A model generated the notes under the pieces. The model was not told the origin of the DNA and made no database searches. It was given only the letters and a program-made list of their open reading frames with translations. A DNA stretch of 64,000 nt from Paramicrosporidium saccamoebae (lineage: Eukaryota > Rozellomycota), in contig MTSL01000117.1 of assembly GCA_002794465.1 (NCBI GenBank), positions 57,203 through 121,202 of the forward strand, in the 5' to 3' direction. Shown here one piece after another: positions 52,506 to 61,543 of the stretch (positions are counted from its first letter, which is position 1; each line of letters opens with the position of its first letter). The position numbers were made by a program, and so were the translations under genes.

Positions 52506-53192
52506 ATGGAGCGTGAATTGGGAGCTACATGTACCCGGAACGACACTTGTCTGGGGAGTGTCTGCATCCAGGGACGATGTCGCGAACGTCCACAAGAACA
52601 ACGACGCGCCCGATTGCCAACAAACTCATCCTGTGGCAAGGGCGATCTCTGTCAGGACGGAATCTGTTGGGAGGGTCATTGTGTGCAAACATGCAGGGCA
52701 GCGGCAGATTGCCCGGTGGGAGCATTCTGTATCACCGTGTCATCGGGTGAGCGGATTTGCACAGCACCAAAGATACCAAACCTTATATCCACCCCACCAG
52801 AAGATAGGGAGGGCACGGTTGCTCTATCACCGTTTCTGGTAATCCCAACAGCCATTTTTATGGTAATGCTGGTGGTCTATGTAAGCTATGCGATATACGC
52901 TGACGTCTTTTCTACTCCTCCAAAGCCCAAGCCACCAGTACCCACTATTGAGGTGGCCGCAACACCCGTGCAGCCCACCTTTTCACGAGTGGCCATGTAT
53001 GTCGGACTCAGTCCAGCAGGCACAACAGTCATCCCGGAGCCCTACGTGGATGATCTCCCACGAACGCCGATTGAGAAACGCGAATTCTCAGATGTCAACT
53101 ATATGGCCGCTCCGATCAGTACGGTGCAGCCGGGTCCCGAGTTGTTGGCGTTAGAGCCCGAATTGGACTCGCAAACCCTATGGGACAACTAG
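52506..53192 (+). CDS. Cysteine-rich single-pass membrane protein (unrecognised)
   Basis: A 228-residue protein whose first ~85 residues hold 12 cysteines in EGF/Dickkopf-like spacing (CTRNDTCLGSVCIQGRC, then CGKGDLCQDGICWEGHCVQTC, then CPVGAFC). One transmembrane helix follows (LVIPTAIFMVMLVVYVSYAIY), then a proline-rich ~90-residue tail (TPPKPKPPVPTIEV). The layout implies an extracellular or lumenal disulphide domain with a cytosolic tail. No signal peptide is seen in this frame, so a short upstream exon may be missing. I found no convincing one in the 88 bp after VMA21. No family is recognised. Confidence 0.7.
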   Translation: MERELGATCTRNDTCLGSVCIQGRCRERPQEQRRARLPTNSSCGKGDLCQDGICWEGHCVQTCRAAADCPVGAFCITVSSGERICTAPKIPNLISTPPEDREGTVALSPFLVIPTAIFMVMLVVYVSYAIYADVFSTPPKPKPPVPTIEVAATPVQPTFSRVAMYVGLSPAGTTVIPEPYVDDLPRTPIEKREFSDVNYMAAPISTVQPGPELLALEPELDSQTLWDN

Positions 53193-53250
53193 TCATTTAT
53201 ATAGTGCAAGTGAAAGTTTATATGCACTGCATGTGTAATGTCTAATTATC

Positions 53251-53410
53251 GCACAATGTATAAACTCTATTCAATGATTTATGCTACCGTACACTGTATA
53301 AACTCTATTACAAAGATTCAAGCTTAAAGTACACTGTATAAATTCTATTACAAAGATTCAAGCTAACGTACACTGTATAAATTCTATTACAAAGATTCAT
53401 GCCAAAGTAC
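53251..53410. repeat. 39-40-bp minisatellite, about four and a half copies
   Basis: Units starting GTACACTGTATAAATTCTAT and continuing TACAAAGATTCAAGCTAAC begin at 53289, 53329, 53368 and 53407 (partial). A diverged copy starts at 53251. The array lies between the convergent cysteine-rich gene and TRM7. There are no unique spacers between units. Confidence 0.92.
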
Positions 53411-53430
53411 AATCGAGAATATAGCAAGAG

Positions 53431-54261
53431 TTACAACTCTTTACGCTTTCGTGCAAGAGCAGCTTTGTATGGGGGAATGGTGGGCGGTTGAAGAGGATCA
53501 GTCCATACATAGTGTTCGTCAAGGGAATACGTCTTGTCCGAGTCATATCCGGCCAAATCGCCACAGGCTACAAAGGGCACCAATCGTCCATGCATAGAGT
53601 CTGTGGTGTCTGTGAAACGGAAGCCGTCCTCAATGAATTTGGTCAATGTGGTGGGCTCATAGCCGGCGGGTGGAGCATAGCCACGACATACAACAAAGGC
53701 CTCGAGACTGGAGTTGCGACTGCTAGCCGGTTTAGCGCAAAAGACGGCGTCGAAGAAGAGGCGTAGCTGCGTCAGTAGGATGTCTGCATCAGGACCACGG
53801 AAGATTTTGGCAACAAAGGAACCACCGGGTCGCAGGACGTGGGTGGTAATGTTGAGAGCGGCCAGCAGTAACTGACCCTGCACATATTCGTCCATGTCAT
53901 GCAAACCGGTAACATCGGGGGCTCCGTCGCATACCACAAGGTCGGCTGGTCCACCACAACACTCCACCACCGAACGTGCCGTCGTCAGTTTGGTAATATC
54001 TCCCTGCAGCTGCACCACGCCGTCAAGCGGTGCCATAAGCTGCAAATCCACAGCCACAATGCGGGCAGCTGGACACTTCTGGGCAAGCACTTGGGACCAT
54101 GAGCCGGGTGCGGCGCACAGGTCCACCACCCGCGTTACATTTGTGAAGAGAGAGAAATGTGCATCCAACTGGAGCAGTTTGAAGGCGGACCGGGCGCGCC
54201 AGCCCTGTTCCTTGGCCAAACGATAATAAATGTCACGCTTGTCCTTGCTCGTCCGTCCCAT
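53431..54261 (-). CDS. TRM7: tRNA 2'-O-ribose methyltransferase Trm7 (FTSJ1)
   Basis: An RrmJ/FtsJ-type enzyme that methylates positions 32 and 34 of the tRNA anticodon loop. The start [31 protein letters not shown] carries the first catalytic lysine. [16 protein letters not shown] binds [23 protein letters not shown] holds the catalytic Asp, and [12 protein letters not shown] the second Lys. It has 276 residues and no intron. [17 protein letters not shown] fits Trm7 rather than the larger Spb1. Confidence 0.94.
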   Translation of the reverse strand: MGRTSKDKRDIYYRLAKEQGWRARSAFKLLQLDAHFSLFTNVTRVVDLCAAPGSWSQVLAQKCPAARIVAVDLQLMAPLDGVVQLQGDITKLTTARSVVECCGGPADLVVCDGAPDVTGLHDMDEYVQGQLLLAALNITTHVLRPGGSFVAKIFRGPDADILLTQLRLFFDAVFCAKPASSRNSSLEAFVVCRGYAPPAGYEPTTLTKFIEDGFRFTDTTDSMHGRLVPFVACGDLAGYDSDKTYSLDEHYVWTDPLQPPTIPPYKAALARKRKEL

Positions 54262-54419
54262 CTAACAAGGGTATGAATAGAGAGAGGTGGCATGAAAGGC
54301 TAGTGTATGGAATGGGTCTACAAATCTAAAAATTCTTAATCATAAGATTACGTCCAAGATGAGGAACAATACTTTTTCATCTCAACTCGCCTCAACTCTT
54401 CCTTTCCCATCTCAATACA

Positions 54420-54495
54420 TCTTATATTACATCTTGACATTTTGACATTTTGACATTTTGACATCTTGACATCTTGACATCTTGACATCTTGATA
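54420..54495. repeat. Decamer tandem repeat (CATTTTGACA / CATCTTGACA)
   Basis: Seven to eight tandem 10-bp units switch from CATTTTGACA to CATCTTGACA. They lie immediately 3' of MTQ1 and 5' of TRM7. The rest of the 250-bp spacer holds TCATCTCAACTC-type short repeats. Confidence 0.85.
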
Positions 54496-54511
54496 CGTCT
54501 CATCCCATTTC

Positions 54512-55462
54512 TTACCTCAACCCACATTCTGCATTGGCATTTGACAGAATTACGGCTCGAGTTCGATTGGCAATGTCGGGGAGAGATTTGATCAAACAGT
54601 ATCCCTTGGTAGTGGCAATATCTCTTACTAAATTGACTTGAGATTCACTGCCATCCAGTTCGAGCACCACAGTGCTAATGCGCAGCATCGTAGCCACATC
54701 TAATAAACGACGATGGAAATTGCATCCATCCGTTCCACCCAACAACGCCTGTGTTGACTCCCATCGTCGCACATTTGGCGAAACTAAGCTGCTCCAATGC
54801 CGTTGCGGAATATATGGCGGATTGGATATCAAAAGATCAAAAGGCCCTTTGAGGGAACGAATGGCTTCATTGTCAAATACATTGCATCTTTGACTTTTCA
54901 CATTTGCCACGGAATTGAGTGCTGCATTCTGTCGAGCAAGTTGCACCGCCACGTCAGACTTGTCAATGGCGGTAACATGACATTTAATGTTCTTGGCTAA
55001 TGTAATGGCAATGCATCCTGATCCAGTGCCAACTTCTAAAATCTTCAAATCCTTACCATTTTGCAATCCCTTTGCATCTTTCAAAAAAGACTTTAGCCAT
55101 GTTTCCGTGTCCCTTCGGGGAATCAATACGGGAGATTGGACTCGAAACTGCATCCCAAGGAACGGTGTCCATCCCAACACATAGTCAATTGGTTTCCCTT
55201 TCTTGTATATTTGCGCCCACACCAGACGCAATCGTTCTCCATAAGAGGGAAAGGCACGCTGCAGGTAGTGGGCATCGGCTTTGGCAGCGTACCATTCTGA
55301 CAAGATGGTTGCATGGTTTTTAAAGACGTAGTGTATGAAAAGTTCCAACCCCTCACCCCGCTTCCGGGCTAGCCGAGCCTTAATTTGCTCACTGAGACGA
55401 TATGCATATCTTTTGGGTTGGTCCTGCAGCCGATTGAGGAAAAGTAATCGTTCGACCACCAT
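54512..55462 (-). CDS. MTQ1: Peptide-release-factor glutamine methyltransferase (Mtq1/HemK type)
   Basis: This enzyme methylates the GGQ glutamine of release factors. The SAM motif reads LKILEVGTGSGCIAITLA. The substrate motif is FDLLISNPPYIP, and the PrmC N-terminal segment YVLGWTPFLGMQFRVQSPVLIPRRDTET is complete. It has 316 residues. The RRDTE wording and N-terminal helical domain resemble bacterial PrmC and mitochondrial Mtq1, so action on the mitochondrial release factor is likely. The presequence is not clear-cut. The ATG is at 55462, about 49 bp from the likely SRC1 start. Confidence 0.88.
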   Translation of the reverse strand: MVVERLLFLNRLQDQPKRYAYRLSEQIKARLARKRGEGLELFIHYVFKNHATILSEWYAAKADAHYLQRAFPSYGERLRLVWAQIYKKGKPIDYVLGWTPFLGMQFRVQSPVLIPRRDTETWLKSFLKDAKGLQNGKDLKILEVGTGSGCIAITLAKNIKCHVTAIDKSDVAVQLARQNAALNSVANVKSQRCNVFDNEAIRSLKGPFDLLISNPPYIPQRHWSSLVSPNVRRWESTQALLGGTDGCNFHRRLLDVATMLRISTVVLELDGSESQVNLVRDIATTKGYCLIKSLPDIANRTRAVILSNANAECGLR

Positions 55463-55511
55463 AATGAATTTTCAATTTACTTTTGGCGGGCGAATCGGAG
55501 TGGACCTCATT

Positions 55512-57413
55512 ATGGTCCGCACTGCCGAATATCTCTCTGATGACTTTGACCCTTCCAAACTGACGAAACCGCAGCTGCGAAGCATTTTGGCGTCGCATGG
55601 CGTTGTGGACCTGCCGCCTGCTACAGCCCGCAAGGAGGTGCTGTTGGAGCTATTTGAGGAGAATATACGTTCCAAGGCCCAGAGCATTAAAAAGGCCGCC
55701 CGGGTGCGAGCGTCAGATAAAGGGATCGCCTTTTTGGATGCCGAGTCACAGCCCAGTCCAAAGCGTTCTCCACCACGCGCAAAGTCACGTCGTGGTCGCT
55801 CCACTGCTGAGACAAGGTCTCGTGGACGCACAACGACAAGAACTGTAAGCAAATCGCCCACCCGCAGATCCTCAGGAAAAGATAAACGGGGCCGGTCTCC
55901 AGGAAAGGAAAGATCATTATTGGTTGAGGAGAAATCACCAGTGAAAAAGTCTCCTAGAAAGCAGCTTTCAGTTCGAAAGAGATCATCCTCAAGATCTCCG
56001 ACTCCCACAAGAACCTCTAAACCTGCAAGGTCTCCAACGCCCACAAGAACCTCAAAGCCTGCAAGATCTCCAACGCCCACTAAATCATCGAAACGTGCAA
56101 AATCTCCAACCCCCACAAGGTCTTCAACCCCCACCCGGAGAACTCAATCGCCTGCCCGCGCCAGCAGTCCGTTGAGTATATTGCAACGATCATTGCCCAA
56201 ATACTCGGACTCTCCACAGAGTGCCACGGCAAAGCTGCACGATCGGCTCGAGTTTATTGCCACAGCTAATCGACTCAGTGGAGCTAAAAAGGTTATTGAG
56301 CCGACACGGAGGACACGGTCCAAATCGCCAATCCGTTCTTTGATTCTAAAGACAAATCCCTCAAAATATCTGCTACGGCCACTGCTGCGACGTCTCTCCC
56401 CCATCCTGAGGTTTTTGTTCATCGGCCTAGTGGCAGTCTTGGTGGGCATGTATGTGCGCTTCAAGGTGTTCTATCCATTGCCATATTGTCAGAGCGGCGT
56501 GGAACTAACACGATATCTACCACGGTCGACACGGGATGTAATACAGATGTGGCAGGAGCTGTGTGTTCCGTGTCCTGTGCATGGAAGCTGCCGTAACGGC
56601 TCTTTGGTCTGCGAGGACGGCTTTGTGGAACGACCCAATTGGATTGCATTGGGCAGTGCCTGCGTCCCTGATTACCGCAAAATGTCCATGGTGGATGATA
56701 TGGTGACCAAGATACGTACTTTGCTGGCTGATCGTGCCGGAAAGGCGCTTTGTGGCGAGGTGGACGAGAGGATGCGTGTTGTCACTGATGCTGAATTGGC
56801 ACGTCTACTGCCGCTGGCCCATCCCCACGCCGAATGGAATTCCATGCAATTTGACTCGTTGTATCGGTTGGCCCTGTTGGACCTTGGAAAGAACAGTGCT
56901 GCTTATGGCATTGATCTTTCCCACAATCCCATTGACAGCCAAATCATGCTGCAGAGTAAGACCCCTCGCATTACCCTTAAATGTCGTCTCCAGCTCTTCT
57001 GCCAGAATGTTTATGCACGGTTCTTTATCCAGATTTGGACTGGCGGCGCTTTGATTGTTCTCTTGCTGCTTGTTTCCCTCGTTGGATATAACAATTCCAA
57101 GACAACAAGACGGGTGGATGAACTCGTCCAGGCCGTGTTGCAGATTCTGGCCGAACAGGATGCTCTCAATCGACGGGACCCCACTGTTACCAGCACCATC
57201 TCCATCCATCAAATCCGTGATGCCCTCTTTTTCAAAAACAATGTGCGTCTGCGCAACCGTCTCTGGCCCAAAGTCTGTCGCGCCATCAGTCTCAACAGCA
57301 ATGTGCGCGAATCTGTCATGAGCATCAAAGGCGAGCAACATCGCGTCTGGGAATGGATTGGCTCTGATGTGCTCTCTCCTCTCCGTCACCATGTATCCCT
57401 TTCATCATCCTGA
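55512..57413 (+). CDS. Src1/Heh1-type inner nuclear membrane protein (HeH plus MSC domains)
   Basis: A 633-residue relative of Src1/Heh1/Lem2/Man1, which tethers chromatin to the inner nuclear membrane and recruits ESCRT-III. The N-terminal HeH helix-extension-helix reads YLSDDFDPSKLTKPQLRSIL, then HGVVDLPPATARKEVLLELFEE. A basic Ser/Pro/Thr-rich nuclear region with SPTPTRTSKPAR tandem repeats follows. The first membrane helix (ILRFLFIGLVAVLVGMYV) leads to a lumenal cysteine-bearing loop, and the second helix (GGALIVLLLLVSLVGY) to the C-terminal MSC winged-helix domain (TSTISIHQIRDALF, VWEWIGSD). ATG 55512 fits the HeH start. An upstream ATG (55464) would sit 1 bp from the MTQ1 start. Confidence 0.88.
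   Translation: MVRTAEYLSDDFDPSKLTKPQLRSILASHGVVDLPPATARKEVLLELFEENIRSKAQSIKKAARVRASDKGIAFLDAESQPSPKRSPPRAKSRRGRSTAETRSRGRTTTRTVSKSPTRRSSGKDKRGRSPGKERSLLVEEKSPVKKSPRKQLSVRKRSSSRSPTPTRTSKPARSPTPTRTSKPARSPTPTKSSKRAKSPTPTRSSTPTRRTQSPARASSPLSILQRSLPKYSDSPQSATAKLHDRLEFIATANRLSGAKKVIEPTRRTRSKSPIRSLILKTNPSKYLLRPLLRRLSPILRFLFIGLVAVLVGMYVRFKVFYPLPYCQSGVELTRYLPRSTRDVIQMWQELCVPCPVHGSCRNGSLVCEDGFVERPNWIALGSACVPDYRKMSMVDDMVTKIRTLLADRAGKALCGEVDERMRVVTDAELARLLPLAHPHAEWNSMQFDSLYRLALLDLGKNSAAYGIDLSHNPIDSQIMLQSKTPRITLKCRLQLFCQNVYARFFIQIWTGGALIVLLLLVSLVGYNNSKTTRRVDELVQAVLQILAEQDALNRRDPTVTSTISIHQIRDALFFKNNVRLRNRLWPKVCRAISLNSNVRESVMSIKGEQHRVWEWIGSDVLSPLRHHVSLSSS
55990..56135 (+). repeat. 36-bp coding repeat in the SRC1 nuclear domain
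   Basis: About three and a half units encode SPTPTRTSKPAR. Copies differ mostly at synonymous or Arg/Lys positions. Confidence 0.75.
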
Positions 57414-57579
57414 CCTGTGTAGATGTAATGTCATTCCATCAATAATCTAATGTTGTAATTGGGCATATATTTTGAATTCAAAGATTGTTGAATTTTAGTG
57501 TGTGGTGCATTTAGTGTTGTGTAATTCCACCTCACTCCATTTCATCTCACTTACAACTATTTAACGGTAATCAATTTTC

Positions 57580-58545
57580 ATGCCAGAGCATGAGGAATGG
57601 GCTCGTTTAGTCCATGATAAATACGATCAATGCGGTTTTCGGCTGCATCGACATGGGGAATGGACCGTTATTGCTGGCATTTTGGAGGTTAGTAATGGTC
57701 CACACGTAGTCGCTCTCGGGGCCGGTTTAAAATGTCTTCCCGTATGCGCCATCCCGTCAGAGCTGCGACACCAACTGGTTCGTGATAGTCACGCCGAGGT
57801 TCTAGCTCGACGCGCCCTCATCCGTTATTTGCTTGCTGGTCATCAACCGGGTCGTCTTGTCATGTACATTAGTCACAGTCCCTGTGGTGACGCTTCAATG
57901 CATGTCCTCGAGGCTCCTCTTGTGAAACGGATAAAGCTGACGCGTGGCCGAGATGATGCAGCAACACGAGGACTGCGCACCAAACCAGGAAGAAGAGATT
58001 CCCCACCAACCGAGTGCGTTTCGTGCACCGACAAGATTGCTCTGTGGGGGACGGTGGGATGGCAAGGCGCCCTCATCGACGAGACAGTCCATATAGAGGA
58101 AATTTTGATTGGCGAGCATTTCGATAGTGACGCCCTTGAAACTGGAATCAATGACAAGTCTGTCAACAAATATACATTTACAAAGTACACAGGTCTGCCG
58201 TTCAAACACAGTCGGGCGGCTGTTCTGGCTACGGGATTAGATGAAAGGCTACTGGTGCCGTCCAGTGTGGCCCAGGTGTGGTATGAGGGAGGCAAGCCTG
58301 AGACCTTGACTGATGGACGCAAGCTCGGATCTGCCAAACCCCGTGTCACTCTGCCAGTAAAATCTCAAAGCTGCATCTCCACTGAAAATATTGCCCGTGC
58401 CAGAGGAGTAGAGGCTGTTGTGGGCAAACAAAAGAACACCAAGTATCAATTTCAAAAGAAAATGGCGTTGCAAGGTCCGTTCCAGGACTGGCCTGTAAGT
58501 GATCCCGTCATGAAATCCTTCCGAGATTCACAGTCTCCGTGCTAG
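57580..58545 (+). CDS. TAD1: tRNA-specific adenosine deaminase 1 (Tad1/ADAT1)
   Basis: Deaminates A37 of tRNA-Ala to inosine. The deaminase zinc site is complete: RDSHAEVLARRALIRYL (His and proton-shuttle Glu), ISHSPCGDASM (first Cys) and VSCTDKIALW (second Cys). WTVIAGILEVSN near the start and CLPVCAIP are also ADAT1-like. It has 321 residues. Its stop lies 8 bp before the stop of the convergent TCP11 gene. Confidence 0.92.
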   Translation: MPEHEEWARLVHDKYDQCGFRLHRHGEWTVIAGILEVSNGPHVVALGAGLKCLPVCAIPSELRHQLVRDSHAEVLARRALIRYLLAGHQPGRLVMYISHSPCGDASMHVLEAPLVKRIKLTRGRDDAATRGLRTKPGRRDSPPTECVSCTDKIALWGTVGWQGALIDETVHIEEILIGEHFDSDALETGINDKSVNKYTFTKYTGLPFKHSRAAVLATGLDERLLVPSSVAQVWYEGGKPETLTDGRKLGSAKPRVTLPVKSQSCISTENIARARGVEAVVGKQKNTKYQFQKKMALQGPFQDWPVSDPVMKSFRDSQSPC

Positions 58546-58553
58546 GCAGTTTA

Positions 58554-61217
58554 TTACGATTGGTTTAAAGTGATAATTTTGTGATAGACCGGTGCCAGCA
58601 CTTCACGATGCAGCCGGTACGCCCGCACTAGTTCCTCTGCTGCAGCATTATAATCTGGACAGAGACCTTTGGCGAATCCATTACGCACCATACTGGAGAC
58701 GGGTTTGGGAGTAGGGCTGTCGTCGAGCATTCCTTGGCGGAGTAATGCACTTACTCGTCGAGTTAGCAACGTAACGAGAGGGTCAGTCCCTGAAAGGACC
58801 CTCTCAACTGCACTTTTAATTGATGATTCCAATCCTTTGGCATTCCGACAGAGCTCGGCTACAATGTTTTCAGAATCTGTTCGGAGAGTCAGTAATCGAC
58901 ATTGTAAGACGGCGTCTTCTGGATCCGGATGTCCCAGACTGCGGAGGGATAGCGCCAGTGCACTGAGCCTAATGAAATCTGAAAACGATTGCTGCAGTCG
59001 GCGCAGTCGGTCATGTTCGAGACATAAAAGTTCGCAGTGCCGAGTCTCAACCGCTTCCATATCTTTTAGATTGTCATGTCCGTATCCTAACACTACCAGA
59101 AACACCTCAGCGATTGTTGCATGCAATTTGCCCAATGGCTTCCGATCCGTGTGCAGGCCGCTGATACGTGAATCAACAAGACAAATTAGCTTTTCAGCGA
59201 TAGGGAATGGTTGATTGAGAATGTGTTCTGCGTACCAATCGCGTTCGTATGACACGATCATCTTTGCCAACTTTGGCTTTAGGGTGTTCAGATTAAAGTT
59301 GGACAGATCCTCATGCATCAGCATTAGCATGGTGCCCATTTCGTGGCACAGTGCCTCTATACTGTCACTATTTGCTTTAGCCTTCTCCAATAGCTGTTGC
59401 ACTCCCGAGTCACGCACTGGTGCACACATGCCTCCCATAGTGCTGCACAAAAACTCGAGAATCTGGAATGGTTCCAAGGCGCCATTCCGCAGCTGTTCCT
59501 GTAAAAAGACATCGGGAAGACTTTCTTGCAATTGCTCAGCCAGTGTGCCCTTCCAATTGACCATGTCGAGCAAATGTTTTTTGACGAGCAGCGCAAATTG
59601 CAAAAAGGTCGCCATATCCTGACCCTCCACTGCCGGTGCTTCAAACTCGGCAACAAAGGGTCGGCCGGTGGTCATTTCCATCAGTTTCCTATGATTAAAT
59701 GTGGGATCCACCATTAGCTCATGAGCGATCCTAATTCTCTCAGTTGCAGAGTTTTCAGATTTCAAAGATGATTCTTGGACTCCTCCCTCACGCTCTGAAA
59801 GCGACTCGTTGGACTTTCCTTCACACCTTGGAAATGACTCGTTGGATTTTCCTTCACACCTTGGAAGTGACTCGTTGGATCTTTCCTCATATTTGGAAAG
59901 TGATTCTACAATCTCTATTGCAAATTTTCTCTTCTCCTCGTCTTCTAGCTGTGGTTGTTCATTAAAGTCAATCTTTTCATCATTCGGCTTGGTGAGAATG
60001 TCAATTTTCATTCCTCGTAGTGTATTTTCTAACTCGTCAATGCTTGACTGGCCTGCCACCCGCTTCAGAGCATTTCGTAGACGTTCCTGATGTCTTTTGA
60101 CATGTGGCATCCACTCGGCTCGCGCTTCCGATCCCAGGCTACTCACAATGTCCTGGAGGTTGATGTAGTCTTGTTGCATGTTTTTAACAAGCATCGGACG
60201 GCTTTGGGCCTGCCAGATGCCAAAAGAGTCACGGAAAACGCCCCATTGTTCAGCAACAGCAAGCATTCCAGCGCGGGTTGGATTGAGGAGAAAGGTTCCG
60301 AGTCCTTCTGATAATGTGCTCGCATGGTCCAAGAGTGTGATTTCCTCCCCCGATGCATTAGGCATCACCTCGTTTCCGTATTGATCGAGGAGAATTGCAG
60401 TTAATAGGATCCTCCCTGCCCGAGATGGGTTTGTCAAGCGTTCTGCAACTGGATCGCACTTGATGATTCGAAGCACAAAGTTTGCAGCAATCTCAATTAC
60501 CTGCTTGCTCATCATCAGCTTCTTCATATTCTCATAATCTTCAGTGTCGAGAATTCCAGTCTTCAGAAGCTCATTCACCAGGGGCCGGATCTTACCCCGT
60601 AGCCACGTGCATTGGATCAACAGGGCCATTTCGTTCAAAAGGGCCGAGCTCCCAACCTCCACTTGTAGCAATTTGCTCCGTGGTACCATCCGCAGTCGTT
60701 CTCTTCGATATTGCACCACAAAGTCTCTTTGTTTCATGCGGGCCCAGAATTCCCGTTGCTCCTTTTCCGTCTTTCGTTTTTGTTGGGCCACCGACTGTTT
60801 TCTTTTCCGTTCTCTTTCTTCCCGCTCTCGCGCCATGCGTTCCCTCATCTCGCTTCTTTTATTTTCAGCGCTCGCCTGGCTACTACTAAGCCGACGATGG
60901 AGTGCCTCGGCTTTGGCTTGGGGCGATTCGCTATGACCGGCTAGTCGTGATTTATGATCTTGTAGTATGGAAGATCTGCGTGTCTGTGTGCCGCTCGGGG
61001 AGGAAGAGAGACTTCCTAGGAGGGAGTTTTGTTGCATCCGTTCCTCTGGATGGAATCCCTTTGGCAGACTGGATGAGAATGGCGTGGGAGGAGCAGACTG
61101 CACGCATTCATCGCCCTCCAAAGAAATGAAAAACATTGTTCCATTTGGACCATCCGGAGACGACACGCTTTCGGATGCCGTTTGCATGTGTATATTGTTC
61201 TGATCTGCTCCGACCAT
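58554..61217 (-). CDS. TCP11/Sok1 family protein
   Basis: An 887-residue protein of the T-complex 11 family, whose fungal member Sok1 is linked genetically to PKA signalling. Its biochemistry is unknown. The TCP11 domain lies in the C-terminal half: AHELMVDPTFNHRKL, FLQFALLVKKHLLDMV, then LEPFQILEFLCSTMGGMCAPVRDSGVQQLL. A strongly charged coiled coil (RSEMRERMAREREERERKRK) and an IQ-like segment (ALLIQCTWLRGK) precede it. A tandem of SNESLPRCEGK units (DNA 59775-59885) sits between the halves. The first ATG is 61217. Confidence 0.83.
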   Translation of the reverse strand: MVGADQNNIHMQTASESVSSPDGPNGTMFFISLEGDECVQSAPPTPFSSSLPKGFHPEERMQQNSLLGSLSSSPSGTQTRRSSILQDHKSRLAGHSESPQAKAEALHRRLSSSQASAENKRSEMRERMAREREERERKRKQSVAQQKRKTEKEQREFWARMKQRDFVVQYRRERLRMVPRSKLLQVEVGSSALLNEMALLIQCTWLRGKIRPLVNELLKTGILDTEDYENMKKLMMSKQVIEIAANFVLRIIKCDPVAERLTNPSRAGRILLTAILLDQYGNEVMPNASGEEITLLDHASTLSEGLGTFLLNPTRAGMLAVAEQWGVFRDSFGIWQAQSRPMLVKNMQQDYINLQDIVSSLGSEARAEWMPHVKRHQERLRNALKRVAGQSSIDELENTLRGMKIDILTKPNDEKIDFNEQPQLEDEEKRKFAIEIVESLSKYEERSNESLPRCEGKSNESFPRCEGKSNESLSEREGGVQESSLKSENSATERIRIAHELMVDPTFNHRKLMEMTTGRPFVAEFEAPAVEGQDMATFLQFALLVKKHLLDMVNWKGTLAEQLQESLPDVFLQEQLRNGALEPFQILEFLCSTMGGMCAPVRDSGVQQLLEKAKANSDSIEALCHEMGTMLMLMHEDLSNFNLNTLKPKLAKMIVSYERDWYAEHILNQPFPIAEKLICLVDSRISGLHTDRKPLGKLHATIAEVFLVVLGYGHDNLKDMEAVETRHCELLCLEHDRLRRLQQSFSDFIRLSALALSLRSLGHPDPEDAVLQCRLLTLRTDSENIVAELCRNAKGLESSIKSAVERVLSGTDPLVTLLTRRVSALLRQGMLDDSPTPKPVSSMVRNGFAKGLCPDYNAAAEELVRAYRLHREVLAPVYHKIITLNQS
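59775..59885 (-). repeat. 33-bp coding repeat in the TCP11 gene
   Basis: Three near-identical units encode SNESLPRCEGK-type undecapeptides, with decayed units on either side. The repeat lies in a linker before the TCP11 domain. Confidence 0.8.
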
Positions 61218-61427
61218 GATCACGTCCTCCTTGGTCGGCTATTAATAGTCAGAGGAGCAATTGCCCAATTTCAGCGACCAATCAGATTACTTCTAAAAAT
61301 AGTAGGACATGGTCAGTCACGCAGTGCTCATTCTATTGGCCCCGTTGTAAGGATACGAATTGCTAGCCTGTTATTGTGGATCAATTTGTCGAGTATGTAG
61401 AAATTCAGGCCCACACCTACCAGGTTC

Positions 61428-61501
61428 GCAGACGTGGCGCAATGGACTAGCGCATTCGGCTTCGGACCGAAAGGTTGCGGGTTCGAATCCCGTCGTCTGT
61501 A
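61428..61501 (+). tRNA. tRNA-Arg (anticodon TCG)
   Basis: A complete cloverleaf of 74 nt. Acceptor GCAGACG pairs with CGTCTGT and discriminator A follows. The D stem is GCGC/GCGC. The anticodon arm is TTCGG-CTTCGGA-CCGAA with TCG at 34-36. The T arm is GCGGG-TTCGAAT-CCCGT. There is no intron, and a T6 run at 61510-61515 serves as the Pol III terminator. CCA is not encoded, as expected for a nuclear eukaryotic gene. Confidence 0.97.
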
Positions 61502-61543
61502 ATTGGCTATTTTTTATGAAATTTTATTATGAAACACTACTTG

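Noticed and set aside
53251..53410. CRISPR-like array
   Set aside because: The units are directly adjacent with no unique spacers, and the genome is eukaryotic. It is a minisatellite.
55335..55511. Upstream start for SRC1 at 55335 or 55464
   Set aside because: The upstream part is antisense to MTQ1 coding sequence and lies outside the HeH domain. 55512 fits the family N-terminus.
60711..60944. Hydrophobic plus-strand frames over the TCP11 N-terminus
   Set aside because: They are complements of the Arg/Glu-rich coiled-coil codons, a common antisense artefact.
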